This document shows, one piece after another, positions 8,698 to 18,821 of a DNA stretch of 64,000 nt; the first letter of the stretch is position 1, and each line of letters starts with the position of its first letter. This stretch comes from Pseudoalteromonas luteoviolacea S2607 (GTDB lineage Bacteria; Pseudomonadota; Gammaproteobacteria; Enterobacterales; Alteromonadaceae). The stretch spans positions 1 to 64,000 of the forward strand of contig NZ_AUXV01000026.1 in assembly GCF_001625575.1 (NCBI RefSeq). Reading direction: 5' to 3'. Made by a program: the position numbers and the translations under genes. Below the pieces are notes generated by a model. It saw nothing but the letters and a program-made list of their open reading frames with translations. It was not told where the DNA came from and did not search any database.

Positions 8698-9684
8698 ATG
8701 GCTCAAACAGCAAAACAGAAAAGTAAAGTGAACCCGGAATTAGACGATAAATTTAGCGGGGTTGACTCCGAAGATAGTCCTAGTGGAGAGCTTCTTGAAG
8801 ATATCGACAATGAAGAAGAGCTTTTTGCGAAAGACGATTCAGTTAAAAATTTAGACGCAACCCAATTGTATCTTGGCGAGATTGGTTTCTCTCCGTTACT
8901 TAGTGCTGAAGAAGAAGTTTATTTTGCGCGTAAAGCCCTGCAAGGGTGTGAAGCGTCTCGCAAGAGGATGATTGAAAGTAACTTGCGTTTGGTTGTTAAA
9001 ATTGCACGCCGTTACAATAATCGGGGACTTGCACTGCTCGACCTTATTGAAGAAGGTAATTTAGGGTTAATTAGAGCAGTTGAAAAATTTGACCCTGAAC
9101 GTGGTTTTCGATTCTCGACTTATGCCACTTGGTGGATCAGACAGACCATCGAACGGGCGATAATGAACCAGACTCGAACCATACGTCTGCCTATTCACGT
9201 CGTGAAAGAGCTAAATGTTTATCTCAGAACAGCGAGAGAGCTTACCCAAAAGCTAGATCACGAACCCACAGCTGAAGAAATTGCTGAATGTCTAGACAAG
9301 CCTGTCGAAGACGTAAGTAAAATGCTTCGCCTAAACGAAAAAATCACCTCAGTGGATACCCCCATTGGCGGTGACAATGATAAAGCTCTTCTTGATATCA
9401 TCGCTGATGAACGAGGATATGAACCTGAGAGTGAAGTACAAAATAAAGATATTAATCGCCACATAGTAGATTGGTTAGGTGAACTTAATCCTAAGCAACG
9501 AGAAGTACTAGCACGCAGATTTGGGTTACTGGGTTACGAGCCTTCGACATTGGAAGATGTAGGTCGAGAAATAGGCTTAACGCGTGAGCGAGTAAGACAA
9601 ATTCAAGTTGAAGCACTGCGTCGTCTCAAAGATATTTTACAGCATGAGGGCCTTAGTACCGACAGCTTATTCGAGCAATTGTAA
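8698..9684 (+). CDS. rpoS: RNA polymerase sigma factor RpoS
   Basis: A 328-residue sigma-70 family factor that controls the general stress and stationary-phase response. Two ATGs lie at 8692 and 8698. The second was chosen because TTGGGAGG ends at 8691, too close to the first. Region 1.2 ([22 protein letters not shown]), region 2 ([12 protein letters not shown]...[30 protein letters not shown]), region 3 and the region 4 helix-turn-helix ([26 protein letters not shown]) are complete. It follows nlpD as in enterobacteria. A long hairpin lies in the 3' region (9725-9766). Confidence 0.97.
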   Translation: MAQTAKQKSKVNPELDDKFSGVDSEDSPSGELLEDIDNEEELFAKDDSVKNLDATQLYLGEIGFSPLLSAEEEVYFARKALQGCEASRKRMIESNLRLVVKIARRYNNRGLALLDLIEEGNLGLIRAVEKFDPERGFRFSTYATWWIRQTIERAIMNQTRTIRLPIHVVKELNVYLRTARELTQKLDHEPTAEEIAECLDKPVEDVSKMLRLNEKITSVDTPIGGDNDKALLDIIADERGYEPESEVQNKDINRHIVDWLGELNPKQREVLARRFGLLGYEPSTLEDVGREIGLTRERVRQIQVEALRRLKDILQHEGLSTDSLFEQL

Positions 9685-9724
9685 CGCTCAAACTTCAAAT
9701 CCACGCGCCTGAGCATCGGTCGCA

Positions 9725-9766
9725 CTTTTTCCCTAGATGTAATATTAGGTTTATCTAGGGGAAAAG
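9725..9766. other. Long hairpin in the rpoS 3' region
   Basis: The arms CTTTTTCCCTAGAT (9725-9738) and ATCTAGGGGAAAAG (9753-9766) pair over 14 bp with one G-U wobble and a 14-base loop. It lies about 40 bp after the rpoS stop. Neither strand has a proper T-tract after the stem, so it is not a canonical terminator. It could protect the rpoS mRNA 3' end or be a processing site; this is inference. Confidence 0.5.
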
Positions 9767-9908
9767 TTGGTTTCGAACCTCATTATAGCAGCCCTGAATT
9801 AATAAATTGAACTAAGTAGTGGTATTGCGTCACCCTTTATGAATTGAATAATACTGCTTGTTTTAGCTGGCTACTGTGCCGTTGAGGTTGTCAGTTTTTT
9901 GCAGACAT

Positions 9909-9941
9909 AAAAAAGCCACTGTACTAAACAGTGGCTTTTTT
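9909..9941. terminator. Bidirectional terminator between rpoS and valS
   Basis: A perfect 14-bp stem with arms AAAAAAGCCACTGT and ACAGTGGCTTTTTT and a five-base loop. It has A-tract and T-tract flanks on both strands. It lies 14 bp beyond the valS stop and serves the convergent rpoS and valS units. Confidence 0.9.
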
Positions 9942-9954
9942 GTTTTAAATCAGA

Positions 9955-12801
9955 TTAAAGAGATTCGATTTTAGCTTTTTGCTCAAGTAGCTTGGCTTTT
10001 GCATCGCTAAATTCAGCGAGTTTATCTCTCTCTTTTTCTAATACAGCAGCTGGTGCATTATTAACAAACTTTTCGTTTGCCAACTTCTTCTCAACTTGTA
10101 AAAGACCCTTTTCAGCTTTTTCTAGCTGTTTGGCAATACGTGCCAGCTCTGCATCTACGTCGATTAAACCAGCCATTGGGATCATAATTTCTAAATCACC
10201 AATAAATGCTGTAGCTGACGCAGGGGCGTCTTCTTTGTTTGCTAGAACAGTAAACTCTTCTAATTTAGCCAGTGAGCTTAAGAAAGCCTTGTTGTCATTT
10301 AATCGGCGCTGGTCTTGTTCATTTACGTTAGCGAGCAACACACTCAGAGGTTTATTTGGACTGATGTCCATTTCACCTCGAATGTTACGAATAGCCAAAA
10401 TGAACTGCTTAACCCACTCAAGATCAGCCATCGCTTGTTCATCGACAATCGAAGCATCAAACTGAGGGAATGCCTGCAACATAATTGTAGTTGCTTCAAT
10501 GCCTGCAAGCGGTGCTACACGCTTCCAAATGGTTTCTGTGATATATGGCATTAATGGGTGTATCAGGCGCAGCAGGCCTTCTAACACAGTGATCAGAGTA
10601 TGACGTGTGCCACGTTGTTGTACTTCATCACCTTTAAATAAAACCGGCTTAGTTAACTCTAAATACCAATCACAGAACTGATTCCAAGTGAATTCGTAAA
10701 TGGTATTCGCTGCTAGGTCAAAGCGGTAGTTGTCCAAGTGCTCAGTAAAGGTATTTACTGTGTTTTGGAACTGGCCCAAGATCCAGCGGTCTGCCAGTGA
10801 GTATTGTTTTGGCGCTTCATTGAATCCACAATCTTGGTCTTCTGTGTTCATTAGCACATAACGACTAGCGTTCCAAAGCTTATTACAGAAGTTACGGTAA
10901 CCTTCAAGCCTGTTCATATCCCAATTGATATCACGACCTGTTGATGCCATTGCAGCGAGTGTAAAACGTAATGCATCCGTTCCGTGAGCTTCTATACCAT
11001 CAGCAAATGTTTTACGGGTATTTTTCTCAATTTTCTTCGCCAATTGAGGTTGCATCATATTACCAGTGCGCTTAGTCACAAGGCTTTCAAGGTCAATGCC
11101 GTCGATCATATCTAGTGGATCTAACACATTACCTTTCGACTTAGACATCTTATCGCCGTTCTCATCACGGATAAGACCCGTTACATAAACTGTTTTAAAC
11201 GGTACTTGTGATGTGCCATCGTCGTTTTTAACGAAATGCATGGTCATCATGATCATGCGAGCAACCCAGAAGAATATAATGTCAAAGCCAGTTACCAGGA
11301 CATCTGACGGGTGGAATACTTTTAAGTCTTCTGTGTTTTCTGGCCAACCTTGTGTTGAAAAGGTCCACAGCGCTGATGAGAACCAAGTATCCAATACATC
11401 ATCGTCTTGTGTTAGTACAACGTCGTCAGATAGGTTATTGTCTTTGCGCACTTCAGCTTCGTCACGACCGACATATACGTTGCCTTCGGCATCATACCAA
11501 GCTGGGATACGGTGTCCCCACCACAATTGACGAGAGATACACCAGTCCTGAATATCACGCATCCAAGAGAAGTACATGTTTTCATACTGTTTAGGTACAA
11601 ATTGAATATCACCGTCTTCAACTGCCTTAATTGCAGGCTCAGCAAGAGGTGCTACTCGCACGTACCACTGGTCTGTTAGTAGTGGCTCGATGACTACGCC
11701 TGAACGGTCACCGTAAGGCACTGTTAGGCTATGGTCGTCAATTTTCTCTAAAAGGCCTGCTTGTTCAAATTCTTCAATGATCAGTTTACGTGCATCAAAG
11801 CGGTCTAAACCATGGAAGCGCTCTGGGATTGGCGCATCAAGAGACAGCTCTTTACCATCAAAAGTATAGCTTTCACCTTGTGCTAGAACTGCAGCGTCTT
11901 TATTAAATACGTTTATCATAGGCAGCTGGTGGCGCTTACCTACTTCGTTATCGTTAAAGTCATGAGCTGGTGTGATCTTTACACAGCCTGTGCCTTTTTC
12001 CATGTCTGCGTGTTCATCCGCAACAATTGGAATACGGCGGTTAACGATAGGTAGTAAAATTTCTTTGCCAATTAGATCTTGATAGCGTTCATCATCTGGG
12101 TTGACCGCAACACCTGTATCACCGAGCATCGTCTCTGGACGCGTTGTCGCAACAATGATGTAGTCTTTACCATCTTTGGTTTTTACGCCATCAGCAAGTG
12201 GGTAGCGCAAGTTCCACATGTGGCCTTGCTTGTCTTTGTTTTCTACTTCAAGATCTGAGATTGCCGTATGAAGCTTAGGGTCCCAGTTTACTAAGCGCTT
12301 ACCACGATAAATTAAATCTTCTTTATAAAGACGAACAAAGACTTCTTTCACTGCTTCAGACAGGCCTTCGTCCATTGTAAAGCGTTCGCGATCCCAATCT
12401 ACAGATGCACCTAATCGACGCAATTGCTTCGTGATAGTGCCGCCAGACTCGTTTTTCCACTGCCAAATTCGATCGATGAACTCATCACGTCCTAAGTCGT
12501 GTCTTGTTTTCCCTTCCTCAGCAGCAAGTTTGCGCTCTACAACCATCTGCGTTGCTATACCTGCGTGGTCAGTACCGACCTGCCATAAAGTATTTTTACC
12601 TTTCATACGCTGGTAGCGTGTTAGCGTATCCATGATGGTATCTTGGAACGCGTGGCCCATGTGCAGGCTACCTGTGACGTTTGGTGGCGGGATCATGATT
12701 GAGTATGCATCGCCTTGTCCAGAAGGCTTAAAGTAGCCATTCTCTTCCCAGTCTTGGTATAGTGACTGTTCAATATCTTGTGGATTATAGGTTTTATCCA
12801 T
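9955..12801 (-). CDS. valS: Valine-tRNA ligase
   Basis: A 948-residue class I aminoacyl-tRNA synthetase (E. coli 951). The HIGH motif appears as [15 protein letters not shown] (about residues 38-52) and KMSKS as [13 protein letters not shown] (about 557-569). The CP1 editing domain is present, with [15 protein letters not shown], as are the anticodon-binding domain and a C-terminal coiled coil ([26 protein letters not shown] region) that holds tRNA. It lies directly downstream of holC with a 23-bp gap, a linkage common in Gammaproteobacteria. No T-box leader precedes it, as expected for this phylum. Confidence 0.98.
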   Translation of the reverse strand: MDKTYNPQDIEQSLYQDWEENGYFKPSGQGDAYSIMIPPPNVTGSLHMGHAFQDTIMDTLTRYQRMKGKNTLWQVGTDHAGIATQMVVERKLAAEEGKTRHDLGRDEFIDRIWQWKNESGGTITKQLRRLGASVDWDRERFTMDEGLSEAVKEVFVRLYKEDLIYRGKRLVNWDPKLHTAISDLEVENKDKQGHMWNLRYPLADGVKTKDGKDYIIVATTRPETMLGDTGVAVNPDDERYQDLIGKEILLPIVNRRIPIVADEHADMEKGTGCVKITPAHDFNDNEVGKRHQLPMINVFNKDAAVLAQGESYTFDGKELSLDAPIPERFHGLDRFDARKLIIEEFEQAGLLEKIDDHSLTVPYGDRSGVVIEPLLTDQWYVRVAPLAEPAIKAVEDGDIQFVPKQYENMYFSWMRDIQDWCISRQLWWGHRIPAWYDAEGNVYVGRDEAEVRKDNNLSDDVVLTQDDDVLDTWFSSALWTFSTQGWPENTEDLKVFHPSDVLVTGFDIIFFWVARMIMMTMHFVKNDDGTSQVPFKTVYVTGLIRDENGDKMSKSKGNVLDPLDMIDGIDLESLVTKRTGNMMQPQLAKKIEKNTRKTFADGIEAHGTDALRFTLAAMASTGRDINWDMNRLEGYRNFCNKLWNASRYVLMNTEDQDCGFNEAPKQYSLADRWILGQFQNTVNTFTEHLDNYRFDLAANTIYEFTWNQFCDWYLELTKPVLFKGDEVQQRGTRHTLITVLEGLLRLIHPLMPYITETIWKRVAPLAGIEATTIMLQAFPQFDASIVDEQAMADLEWVKQFILAIRNIRGEMDISPNKPLSVLLANVNEQDQRRLNDNKAFLSSLAKLEEFTVLANKEDAPASATAFIGDLEIMIPMAGLIDVDAELARIAKQLEKAEKGLLQVEKKLANEKFVNNAPAAVLEKERDKLAEFSDAKAKLLEQKAKIESL

Positions 12802-12824
12802 TACACAGAACCTTTAAAAATACT

Positions 12825-13271
12825 TTAATTATCAATTTCTTTTGTTGAAATATTTGCGCCTATAGCGCGAAGTTGTTTGAACCTTTCTCGTGCAGCCTGC
12901 TTGGCGTGTGACTCCACAGGAACAAAGTCGTAAACCTGCTCAAATCGTCGGACAAAATCCGGGATATGCGTGGCGAGGTTGATTAGTGTCGTGCGCCTTC
13001 CAACGGGAGGCATTTGCCCAATTTCCACTGGTGCGCCACCTTTTGGGCCTTCACCTTGCAAATTATGCGGTACGAAACTTTCAGCATCGAACTGCCACAA
13101 ATATTCGTCAACGGCATGGGCATCTTCAACGTTATTTACATAAATAAACACGCGTTGCCCAGCACGGTACAGTTTAGCAGCACTGCGTGCTGCAAGATCA
13201 AAATGAGCCGGGATTTGTTGATTGGGCTCATGGTCATGCTTTAACACAAAAAAGCGTGCATTGATTGACAT
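12825..13271 (-). CDS. holC: DNA polymerase III chi subunit
   Basis: A 148-residue clamp-loader accessory protein that links SSB to the DNA polymerase III holoenzyme through the psi subunit. Recognisable features are ARFFVLKHD at the N-terminus, AARSAAKLYRAGQRVFIYVNNVEDAHAVDEYLWQFDAESFVPHNL with the conserved LW-F---SF-PH core, and a GRRTTLINLA strand. The order holC-valS supports the call. A terminator-like hairpin at 13341-13374 separates it from pepA, so holC-valS probably has its own promoter in 13272-13340. Confidence 0.93.
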   Translation of the reverse strand: MSINARFFVLKHDHEPNQQIPAHFDLAARSAAKLYRAGQRVFIYVNNVEDAHAVDEYLWQFDAESFVPHNLQGEGPKGGAPVEIGQMPPVGRRTTLINLATHIPDFVRRFEQVYDFVPVESHAKQAARERFKQLRAIGANISTKEIDN

Positions 13272-13340
13272 GGCATGTGACTTATATTCAGTCCTGAATT
13301 ATTAGCTTTGCATGATTTGCATCGCTTGAATTCAGCGTTC

Positions 13341-13374
13341 AAAATAAAGCCGCATTCTGACACAGAATACGGCT
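13341..13374 (-). terminator. Terminator downstream of pepA
   Basis: On the minus strand, AGCCGTATTCTG pairs with CAGAATGCGGCT around a 3-base loop, with one internal mismatch. TTTATTTT follows the stem. It is about 70 bp past the pepA stop and reads in the pepA direction. Confidence 0.75.
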
Positions 13375-13441
13375 ATCATCAATCTAGAGTCGTGCTTGAG
13401 TCAAGTTAATTAGTACTTAAGCTCAATAATACGCTCTTTTG

Positions 13442-14953
13442 TTAATCTTGCATGCCTTCGGTGATATTTGCGCGGTTAAGCAAATATTGCATTAACATTG
13501 GCACAGGTCTGCCAGTAGCGCCTTTATTGGCGCCGCTACGCCAAGCAGTTCCTGCCACATCAATATGTGCCCAGTTGTACTTTTTAGTAAACTTAGATAA
13601 GAAACATGCAGCTGTTATGGTGCCTGCGGCTTTACCCCCCAAGTTGGTGAAATCAGCAAATGGACTCTTCAATTGTTCTTGATAGTCATCCCATAATGGC
13701 AATTGCCATGCCCTGTCACCACTTTGCTCAGACGCTTTTAACAAGTCATGAGCAAGCGGGTTGTGATTAGATAATAATCCTGAGGCGTGGTGACCAAGGG
13801 CAACAATACATGCTCCGGTCAGTGTTGCAACGTCTACGACTGTGTCAGGCTCAAAAGCTTCTACATAGGTCAAGGCGTCACACAGTACTAATCTGCCTTC
13901 AGCATCAGTGTTTAACACTTCTACTGTTTGGCCCGACATGGTAGTTAAAATATCACCAGGGCGATATGCACGGCTACTTGGCATATTTTCACAGCCAGCA
14001 AGTACACCTATCACATTTAGCGGTAGTTGCATTTGTACAACCGCTCGCATTAACCCGAGTACGCCTGCTGCTCCACCCATATCGTATTTCATTTCATCCA
14101 TGCCTTCGCCTGGCTTTAATGAAATACCACCGGAGTCAAAAGTTAAACCTTTCCCGACAAACACAATAGGGGCTTGCTTTTCAGACGCACCATTGTAGTG
14201 AATAACCGACATAACTGACTCATTTTCACTGCCTCGGCCAACGGCCAAATATGAGTGCATGCCTAGTTCTTCCATTTCCTTTTCGCCGACTAAGTTGACG
14301 GTGACATTGTCAAACTCTTTAGTGAGCGCTTCGGCTTGTTCGCCTAAGTAACGAGGGTTACAAATATTTGGCGGCATATTCGCGACGTCTTTACACAACT
14401 TTGCGCCAGCAGCGATAGCTAAACCATGCTCAATAGCACTTTCGCCAATGGTTAACTCTCTACGAGTCGGGACATTGAAGACAATTTTACGCAGTGGACG
14501 TCTCGCTTCACTTTTTTTGCTCTTCAACTGGTTGAATGTGTACAAGCAGTCTTGAGTTGTTTCAACAGCTTGACGCACCTTCCAATAAGTATCTCGACCT
14601 TTTACATGTTGCTCTGTGAGAAAACAAACAGCTTCCATTGAACCTGTCTCGTTGAGCGTATTAATCGTCTTTGAAATGATTTGCTTGTACTGTTTGTCGT
14701 CAAGCTCGCGCTCTTTGCCGCAGCCGACGAGTAAAACGCGCTCACTAAGTACGTTGGGAACGTGGTGAAGTAATAAAACTTGTCCCGGTTTGCCTTCTAG
14801 ATCACCACGGCGTAATAAATTGGAAATATAGCCTTCGCTGATTTTATCCAGCTGCTCACCAACCGGCGATAAACGACGTGGTTCATACACCCCAACAACA
14901 ATACACGCACTGCGTTGCTTTTCTGGACTACCACTTTTAACGCTGAATTCCAT
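13442..14953 (-). CDS. pepA: Leucyl aminopeptidase (cytosol aminopeptidase, M17)
   Basis: A 503-residue hexameric two-metal aminopeptidase (E. coli PepA 503). The metal-binding core is intact: [31 protein letters not shown] and the M17 signature [10 protein letters not shown]. The N-terminal domain (about 1-160) is the DNA-binding macro-like domain that in E. coli PepA also regulates carAB and helps Xer recombination. It is divergent from lptF across 195 bp, the conserved pepA/lptFG arrangement. Confidence 0.97.
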   Translation of the reverse strand: MEFSVKSGSPEKQRSACIVVGVYEPRRLSPVGEQLDKISEGYISNLLRRGDLEGKPGQVLLLHHVPNVLSERVLLVGCGKERELDDKQYKQIISKTINTLNETGSMEAVCFLTEQHVKGRDTYWKVRQAVETTQDCLYTFNQLKSKKSEARRPLRKIVFNVPTRRELTIGESAIEHGLAIAAGAKLCKDVANMPPNICNPRYLGEQAEALTKEFDNVTVNLVGEKEMEELGMHSYLAVGRGSENESVMSVIHYNGASEKQAPIVFVGKGLTFDSGGISLKPGEGMDEMKYDMGGAAGVLGLMRAVVQMQLPLNVIGVLAGCENMPSSRAYRPGDILTTMSGQTVEVLNTDAEGRLVLCDALTYVEAFEPDTVVDVATLTGACIVALGHHASGLLSNHNPLAHDLLKASEQSGDRAWQLPLWDDYQEQLKSPFADFTNLGGKAAGTITAACFLSKFTKKYNWAHIDVAGTAWRSGANKGATGRPVPMLMQYLLNRANITEGMQD

Positions 14954-15148
14954 TGCGACTCCTGAGTCTAAGTTATGCCATTTTCAACTTTAAATGCCAA
15001 ATTACATCAAGTTAACTAAGTTACTTTAGTGCACCCGCACTAGTAGGATATTTGATTTTGATGGCATATAATAAAGTGACTAAAATAACCAGTTTACTCA
15101 AAATTTCCTACTATTCCAGTGAAATGAGACGTTTTATAGGGGCGAACA

Positions 15149-16261
15149 TTGCTAATTTTTCGATATTTAACTGCTGAAGTTTTAAAATCGCAGGTCGCCG
15201 TTTTCCTTACTTTGATGACTATTTTTCTGTCGCAAAAATTTGTCAAAATCCTAGCTGAGGCTTCTGGCGGCGGAATTCCGGGAAAACTTGTGCTGTCCTT
15301 TTTGGCACTTAACTTGCCCAAACTTGCAGTATACATCCTGCCTTTGAGTGTGTTTCTTGGCATTATTTTGGCTTACAGCCGTATTTATGCGGATAGCGAA
15401 ATGACCGTTTTGAAAGCCTGCGGTGTCAGTGAATGGTATGTTGTTAGGGTGACGCTTGCATCCAGTTTTGGAGTTGCACTGTTTGCGGCTTTTATTAGCT
15501 TGTATGCAGCGCCTTGGGCTGGTGAAAAACAAAATCAATTACGAGAGCAAGCAAATGCAGAATCTGGTCTAACTCAATTGCGTGCGGGTCGCTTTCAGCA
15601 AACGGGGAACGAAAAAGCAGTTGTGTTTATTCACAATACGAGTGACCAAGGGACTGTGCTTAATAAAGTGTTTGTTGCGCAGTTACCTGAAAAAGAATCA
15701 AATCATGCTGCGCGCATTGTTTATGCGCAACAGGGTGAGGTGGTAGATGGTGATTCAGGTGAGCAACAACTGATCCTCAAAGATGGTAAGCGATATGAAA
15801 CAGATGGGTTTAGCCAAGCGCTAAACAAGACTGAGTTTGGGAGCTATCAAGTTCAGATTCAAGAACAGGAAATAGAACGTAGGCGTCGAGAGCTGGAGGA
15901 CTTACCTTCTAGACGTTTGCTGGAGCTTAATACGCCAGAAGCTGCTGCACAGCTGCAATTGCGAATAGCGACCCCAATTTCAATAATTCTACTAACGTTG
16001 TTGGCTGTTCCACTTAGTGTCGTTAATCCTAGGCAGGGAAAATTTGCGAAACTCGTACCAGCAATAGGGATTTATCTAGGGTACTTTATCCTCTTAAATG
16101 CTGGTAAATACCTTGTGGCGGAAAGTAAAATTCCACCTTCACTCGGTCTTTGGTGGATCCACTTAAGTGTGCTCTTTATTGGCACTTACTTGATAGTTAA
16201 AGGCCGTCCATTTGGCGTGTGGGTCAGATCGATACTGAAAAGAAGGGAGACTGTGGCATGA
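15149..16261 (+). CDS. lptF: LPS export ABC transporter permease LptF
   Basis: A 370-residue inner-membrane permease of the LptB2FG complex, which extracts lipopolysaccharide and feeds it to the LptC-LptA bridge. The start is TTG at 15149 with TAGGGG upstream, giving MLIFRYLTAEVLKSQ, as in E. coli (M-IIRYL--E-LKSQ). There are three N-terminal transmembrane helices, a large periplasmic jellyroll-like region at about 125-265, and three C-terminal helices with PLSVVNPRQGKFAKLVPAIGIYLGYF. The stop overlaps the lptG ATG (ATGA). Confidence 0.96.
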   Translation: MLIFRYLTAEVLKSQVAVFLTLMTIFLSQKFVKILAEASGGGIPGKLVLSFLALNLPKLAVYILPLSVFLGIILAYSRIYADSEMTVLKACGVSEWYVVRVTLASSFGVALFAAFISLYAAPWAGEKQNQLREQANAESGLTQLRAGRFQQTGNEKAVVFIHNTSDQGTVLNKVFVAQLPEKESNHAARIVYAQQGEVVDGDSGEQQLILKDGKRYETDGFSQALNKTEFGSYQVQIQEQEIERRRRELEDLPSRRLLELNTPEAAAQLQLRIATPISIILLTLLAVPLSVVNPRQGKFAKLVPAIGIYLGYFILLNAGKYLVAESKIPPSLGLWWIHLSVLFIGTYLIVKGRPFGVWVRSILKRRETVA

Positions 16262-17325
16262 TGAAGACGCTGGATTGGTACTTAGGCCGCAGCATATTAC
16301 AGACAACGAGCTTTGCGCTTTTGGTATTTGTTGGTATTAACACGCTGATTAAATTTATCGAGCAGCTGCGCTCTGTTGGTCGTGGTACCTATGAAGTCAC
16401 AGACGCATTGTTGTTTACGTTATACAGCGTGCCAAGCGATATCGTGGTGTTTTTCCCGATGGCGGCTTTGATTGGTGGTCTAACAGGGTTAGGTGCGTTA
16501 GCATCCAGTAGCGAGCTGGTGGTTATGCAGGCAGCAGGCATGTCTCGATTGCAAATCATTGGCTCTGTCATGAAAACAGCCATCGTGCTGGCTATTTGTA
16601 TGATGGTGCTTGGTGAGTGGGGGGCGCCTGAAGCAGAAAGAACTGCTAAGCAGTTGCGTAACCAAGCCATATATGGCGGTGATGTGTACGATGCGCAAAA
16701 AGGCGTCTGGGCCAAAGATGGTAATAACTTCATCAATATAGCGAATGTCGAAAAGTCTGGTGAATTGACGGATGTGAATATTTATCAATTCGATGACGAT
16801 TTGAATTTGCAGCATATCACCCGAGCTCAATCAGCAACGCCTTCAGAACAAGGGTGGCAGTTAAAAGCTGTTGAAGAGGTTCAGATCACCGAACAACAAG
16901 TTAAAACGCTTTATGCGCAAACTCGTTTGTATGAATCCCAGCTGACGATTGACAGATTAGGTGTTGCCTCTTACGAACCTGAATCACTGTCTTTTAGTGG
17001 GCTCATGTCTTACTTAAATTACCTTGAGCAGAATGAGCAAGACACCAGTAATTATGAGTTAGCACTGTGGCGAAAAGTTATGCAGCCAGTGACAATTGCA
17101 GTCATGCTACTGGTCGCATTGTCATTCATATTTGGGCCTTTGCGCTCTGTGAGTATGGGCGCGCGGATCATCATGGGTGTGGTAACGGGGTTGATATTCC
17201 ATCTAAGTAATGAAGTATTTGGGCCCATAGTAATGGTTTATCAGATCCCGCCATTTGTTGGGGCTGTGATGCCGAGTATCATATTTACACTGCTGGCGAT
17301 GTACTTTTTACAGCGAAGGCAGTAG
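16258..17325 (+). CDS. lptG: LPS export ABC transporter permease LptG
   Basis: A 355-residue partner permease of LptF. ATG 16258 overlaps the lptF stop, with a GGGAGA ribosome site; an adjacent ATG at 16261 is possible. The features are LDWYLGRSILQTT, a first helix, an LGALASSSELVVMQAAGMS coupling-helix region, the periplasmic beta-jellyroll and C-terminal helices with RSVSMGARIIMGVVTGLIFHLSNEVFG. A bidirectional terminator follows immediately. Confidence 0.96.
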   Translation: MMKTLDWYLGRSILQTTSFALLVFVGINTLIKFIEQLRSVGRGTYEVTDALLFTLYSVPSDIVVFFPMAALIGGLTGLGALASSSELVVMQAAGMSRLQIIGSVMKTAIVLAICMMVLGEWGAPEAERTAKQLRNQAIYGGDVYDAQKGVWAKDGNNFINIANVEKSGELTDVNIYQFDDDLNLQHITRAQSATPSEQGWQLKAVEEVQITEQQVKTLYAQTRLYESQLTIDRLGVASYEPESLSFSGLMSYLNYLEQNEQDTSNYELALWRKVMQPVTIAVMLLVALSFIFGPLRSVSMGARIIMGVVTGLIFHLSNEVFGPIVMVYQIPPFVGAVMPSIIFTLLAMYFLQRRQ

Positions 17326-17329
17326 GCAT

Positions 17330-17356
17330 AAAAAAGGCGCATCGAGCGCCTTTTTT
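17330..17356. terminator. Bidirectional terminator after lptG
   Basis: The stem AAAAAAGGCGC / GCGCCTTTTTT has the loop ATCGA and a T-tract on both strands. It lies between the convergent lptG and RDD genes. Confidence 0.92.
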
Positions 17357-17370
17357 ATGTATGAGCCTAT

Positions 17371-17871
17371 TTAGTCGTCTAGGCTATCGTACACTTTTTT
17401 ATTCTCTTCTTTGCTGAGTAAGACGACCTCAGACTTGCATATCAAGTCTTGCAGGGCGCGTTTGTGTTTTCTATCTAAGATAACCATTAGGTTTCCAAGT
17501 CCTAATATTGCGGTTAAGCTTCTGGCAACAGCTTGTGGCCAAGTCAGCAACTTGCCATCATTGCGTTGTACTTTGAGGCGCCAAGCTCTCATACCAATTG
17601 TTTGTCCGCTTTTAGTCCAAAAATATGCAAAGAAAGCGACAGAGACTGCCACAAGCAGCACTGAGCGCAAATAGTAAAGCGCAGGTGTGGCCTGAATAAG
17701 CGCAGTGACATCTTCATGTCCTTCAAGGGCAAACCAACCGATAGAGATCATCCCCTGCACTAGGGCCAAATAAACGATGGTGGTAAGCATTGCAAAAGCG
17801 ATAACTACAAGCGCATCGTATATTAGCGATGCCAACCTGCGAATAAATCCTGCTCTAGGAAACGGTGTCAT
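17371..17871 (-). CDS. RDD family membrane protein
   Basis: A 166-residue inner-membrane protein. The signature near the N-terminus is RAGFIRRLASLIYDALVV, where the Arg and two Asp positions of RDD are R-L---YD. Three hydrophobic helices lie at about 16-42, 68-92 and a weaker one around 125-140. TKSGQTIGMRAWRLKV is typical of the family. The function is not settled; some members resemble ion antiporters. ATG 17871 is used; the frame also opens at TTG 17883. It is convergent with lptG. Confidence 0.85.
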   Translation of the reverse strand: MTPFPRAGFIRRLASLIYDALVVIAFAMLTTIVYLALVQGMISIGWFALEGHEDVTALIQATPALYYLRSVLLVAVSVAFFAYFWTKSGQTIGMRAWRLKVQRNDGKLLTWPQAVARSLTAILGLGNLMVILDRKHKRALQDLICKSEVVLLSKEENKKVYDSLDD

Positions 17872-18000
17872 GTCAGAACTCAATAAAAACTAGATGAAGA
17901 ATATTTTACACAAAATCATCGGGTTTCTTTATTAAAGCATATATATTTTATGATTTTGGTCAAATACCCAACACTTAAACACTTTTATCAAAAAAACTGC

Positions 18001-18028
18001 TTGCTAGGCTGTCACATATTTGTATAAT
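18001..18028 (+). promoter_or_regulatory. Sigma-70 promoter for tRNA-Leu
   Basis: TTGCTA (18001-18006), a 16-bp spacer, then TATAAT (18023-18028) preceded by TG, an extended -10. A start near 18035 gives about 85 bases of leader before the tRNA. The region upstream (17872-18000) is AT-rich and holds no gene. Confidence 0.65.
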
Positions 18029-18121
18029 GCAGGGCATAGAGACGAGGGCAAATAAAAAAAGCCTAAGCTCAAAGTGGTTTTTCTTTATCTTCTCAAAGTT
18101 AGAAGATTAAAGAAAAATGAT

Positions 18122-18206
18122 GCCAGTGTGATGGAATTGGTAGACATGACGGATTCAAAATCCGTTGCCTTCGGGCGTGGCGGTTCAAGTCCGCCCACTG
18201 GTACCA
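18122..18206 (+). tRNA. tRNA-Leu (anticodon CAA)
   Basis: An 85-base type II tRNA. The acceptor arms GCCAGTG and CACTGGT pair with a terminal G-U. The anticodon stem ACGGA/TCCGT encloses TTCAAAA, giving anticodon CAA, which reads UUG. A long variable arm is present (TGCCTTCGGGCGT region), as expected for leucine. The T arm GGCGGTTCAAGTCCGCC is intact, and CCA is encoded. It stands alone with its own promoter and terminator. No integrase or duplicated 3' end lies nearby. Confidence 0.97.
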
Positions 18207-18214
18207 CTTTTTAT

Positions 18215-18246
18215 AGCCCCAGAAATTTTTCTGGGGCTTTTTTATT
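18215..18246 (+). terminator. Terminator after tRNA-Leu
   Basis: AGCCCCAG and CTGGGGCT form an 8-bp stem, extended by AAA/TTT pairing, with T7 following. It lies nine bases after the tRNA CCA end. Confidence 0.93.
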
Positions 18247-18364
18247 TCTGCAGATTTTGATTAATCTTGAGATTCTCCCATTAAGCCGCGCATAACGTGC
18301 AGGTTATCATCTGAAAAAGCATATTAAACACGCTGTAAAGTCTTTTTCTAGCAAGTTATATGTA

Positions 18365-18607
18365 TCAATGCTGTAACTTTACTTCTTGTTTTTGAATGCT
18401 AATCAAATAATCTTTCTCTTTGGGAGTAAGGTTTAAGCCTTCTAATGTTTCAATATCTATTTTTACAGGCTCATTGTATTTCATCATATAAATAATGGAG
18501 TCGGCCAATCTCACTTTGTGACGTGTGGAGATAAATATAAAAGTTGTATAAATGACTGAGAGTACTATTAATAGCAATAACACAATTATAGTTACTAAAA
18601 TTTCCAT
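18365..18607 (-). CDS. Small membrane-anchored hypothetical protein
   Basis: An 80-residue protein starting MEILVTIIVLLLLIVLSVIY. One strong transmembrane helix (about residues 3-27) is followed by a short cytoplasmic-looking domain with KYNEPVKIDIETLEGLNLTPKEKDYL. ATG 18607 was chosen over 18619 because GGGGA precedes it at good distance. I do not recognise the family. It is transcribed alone on the minus strand and is divergent from the histidine kinase. A 9-codon mini-ORF with a strong ribosome site lies about 100 bases upstream on the same strand. Confidence 0.55.
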   Translation of the reverse strand: MEILVTIIVLLLLIVLSVIYTTFIFISTRHKVRLADSIIYMMKYNEPVKIDIETLEGLNLTPKEKDYLISIQKQEVKLQH

Positions 18608-18821
18608 CGCTTTCCCCATTTAAATTTCACTATATGATGATGGCAAGTGCGACTATAAAATTGTTCATAAAAAAGGCATAGTGCATAACTTTCACTCGGT
18701 ATATCGCTCAGTTTGAGTTTGTAAGCACTAATCTCATGATCTCTCCTCCCAATTGTTCAGGCCAGATTGGCAATTCTCGACTAAACTTATTTTGGGGCAA
18801 AAGACAAGCTGGACTATTTTT

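Noticed and set aside
12802-12824. T-box or other leader control upstream of valS
   Set aside because: Only 23 bases separate holC and valS, and no such structure is visible.
18122-18206. tRNA-Leu as an integration site for a genomic island
   Set aside because: No integrase, no duplicated tRNA 3' end and ordinary core genes on both sides.
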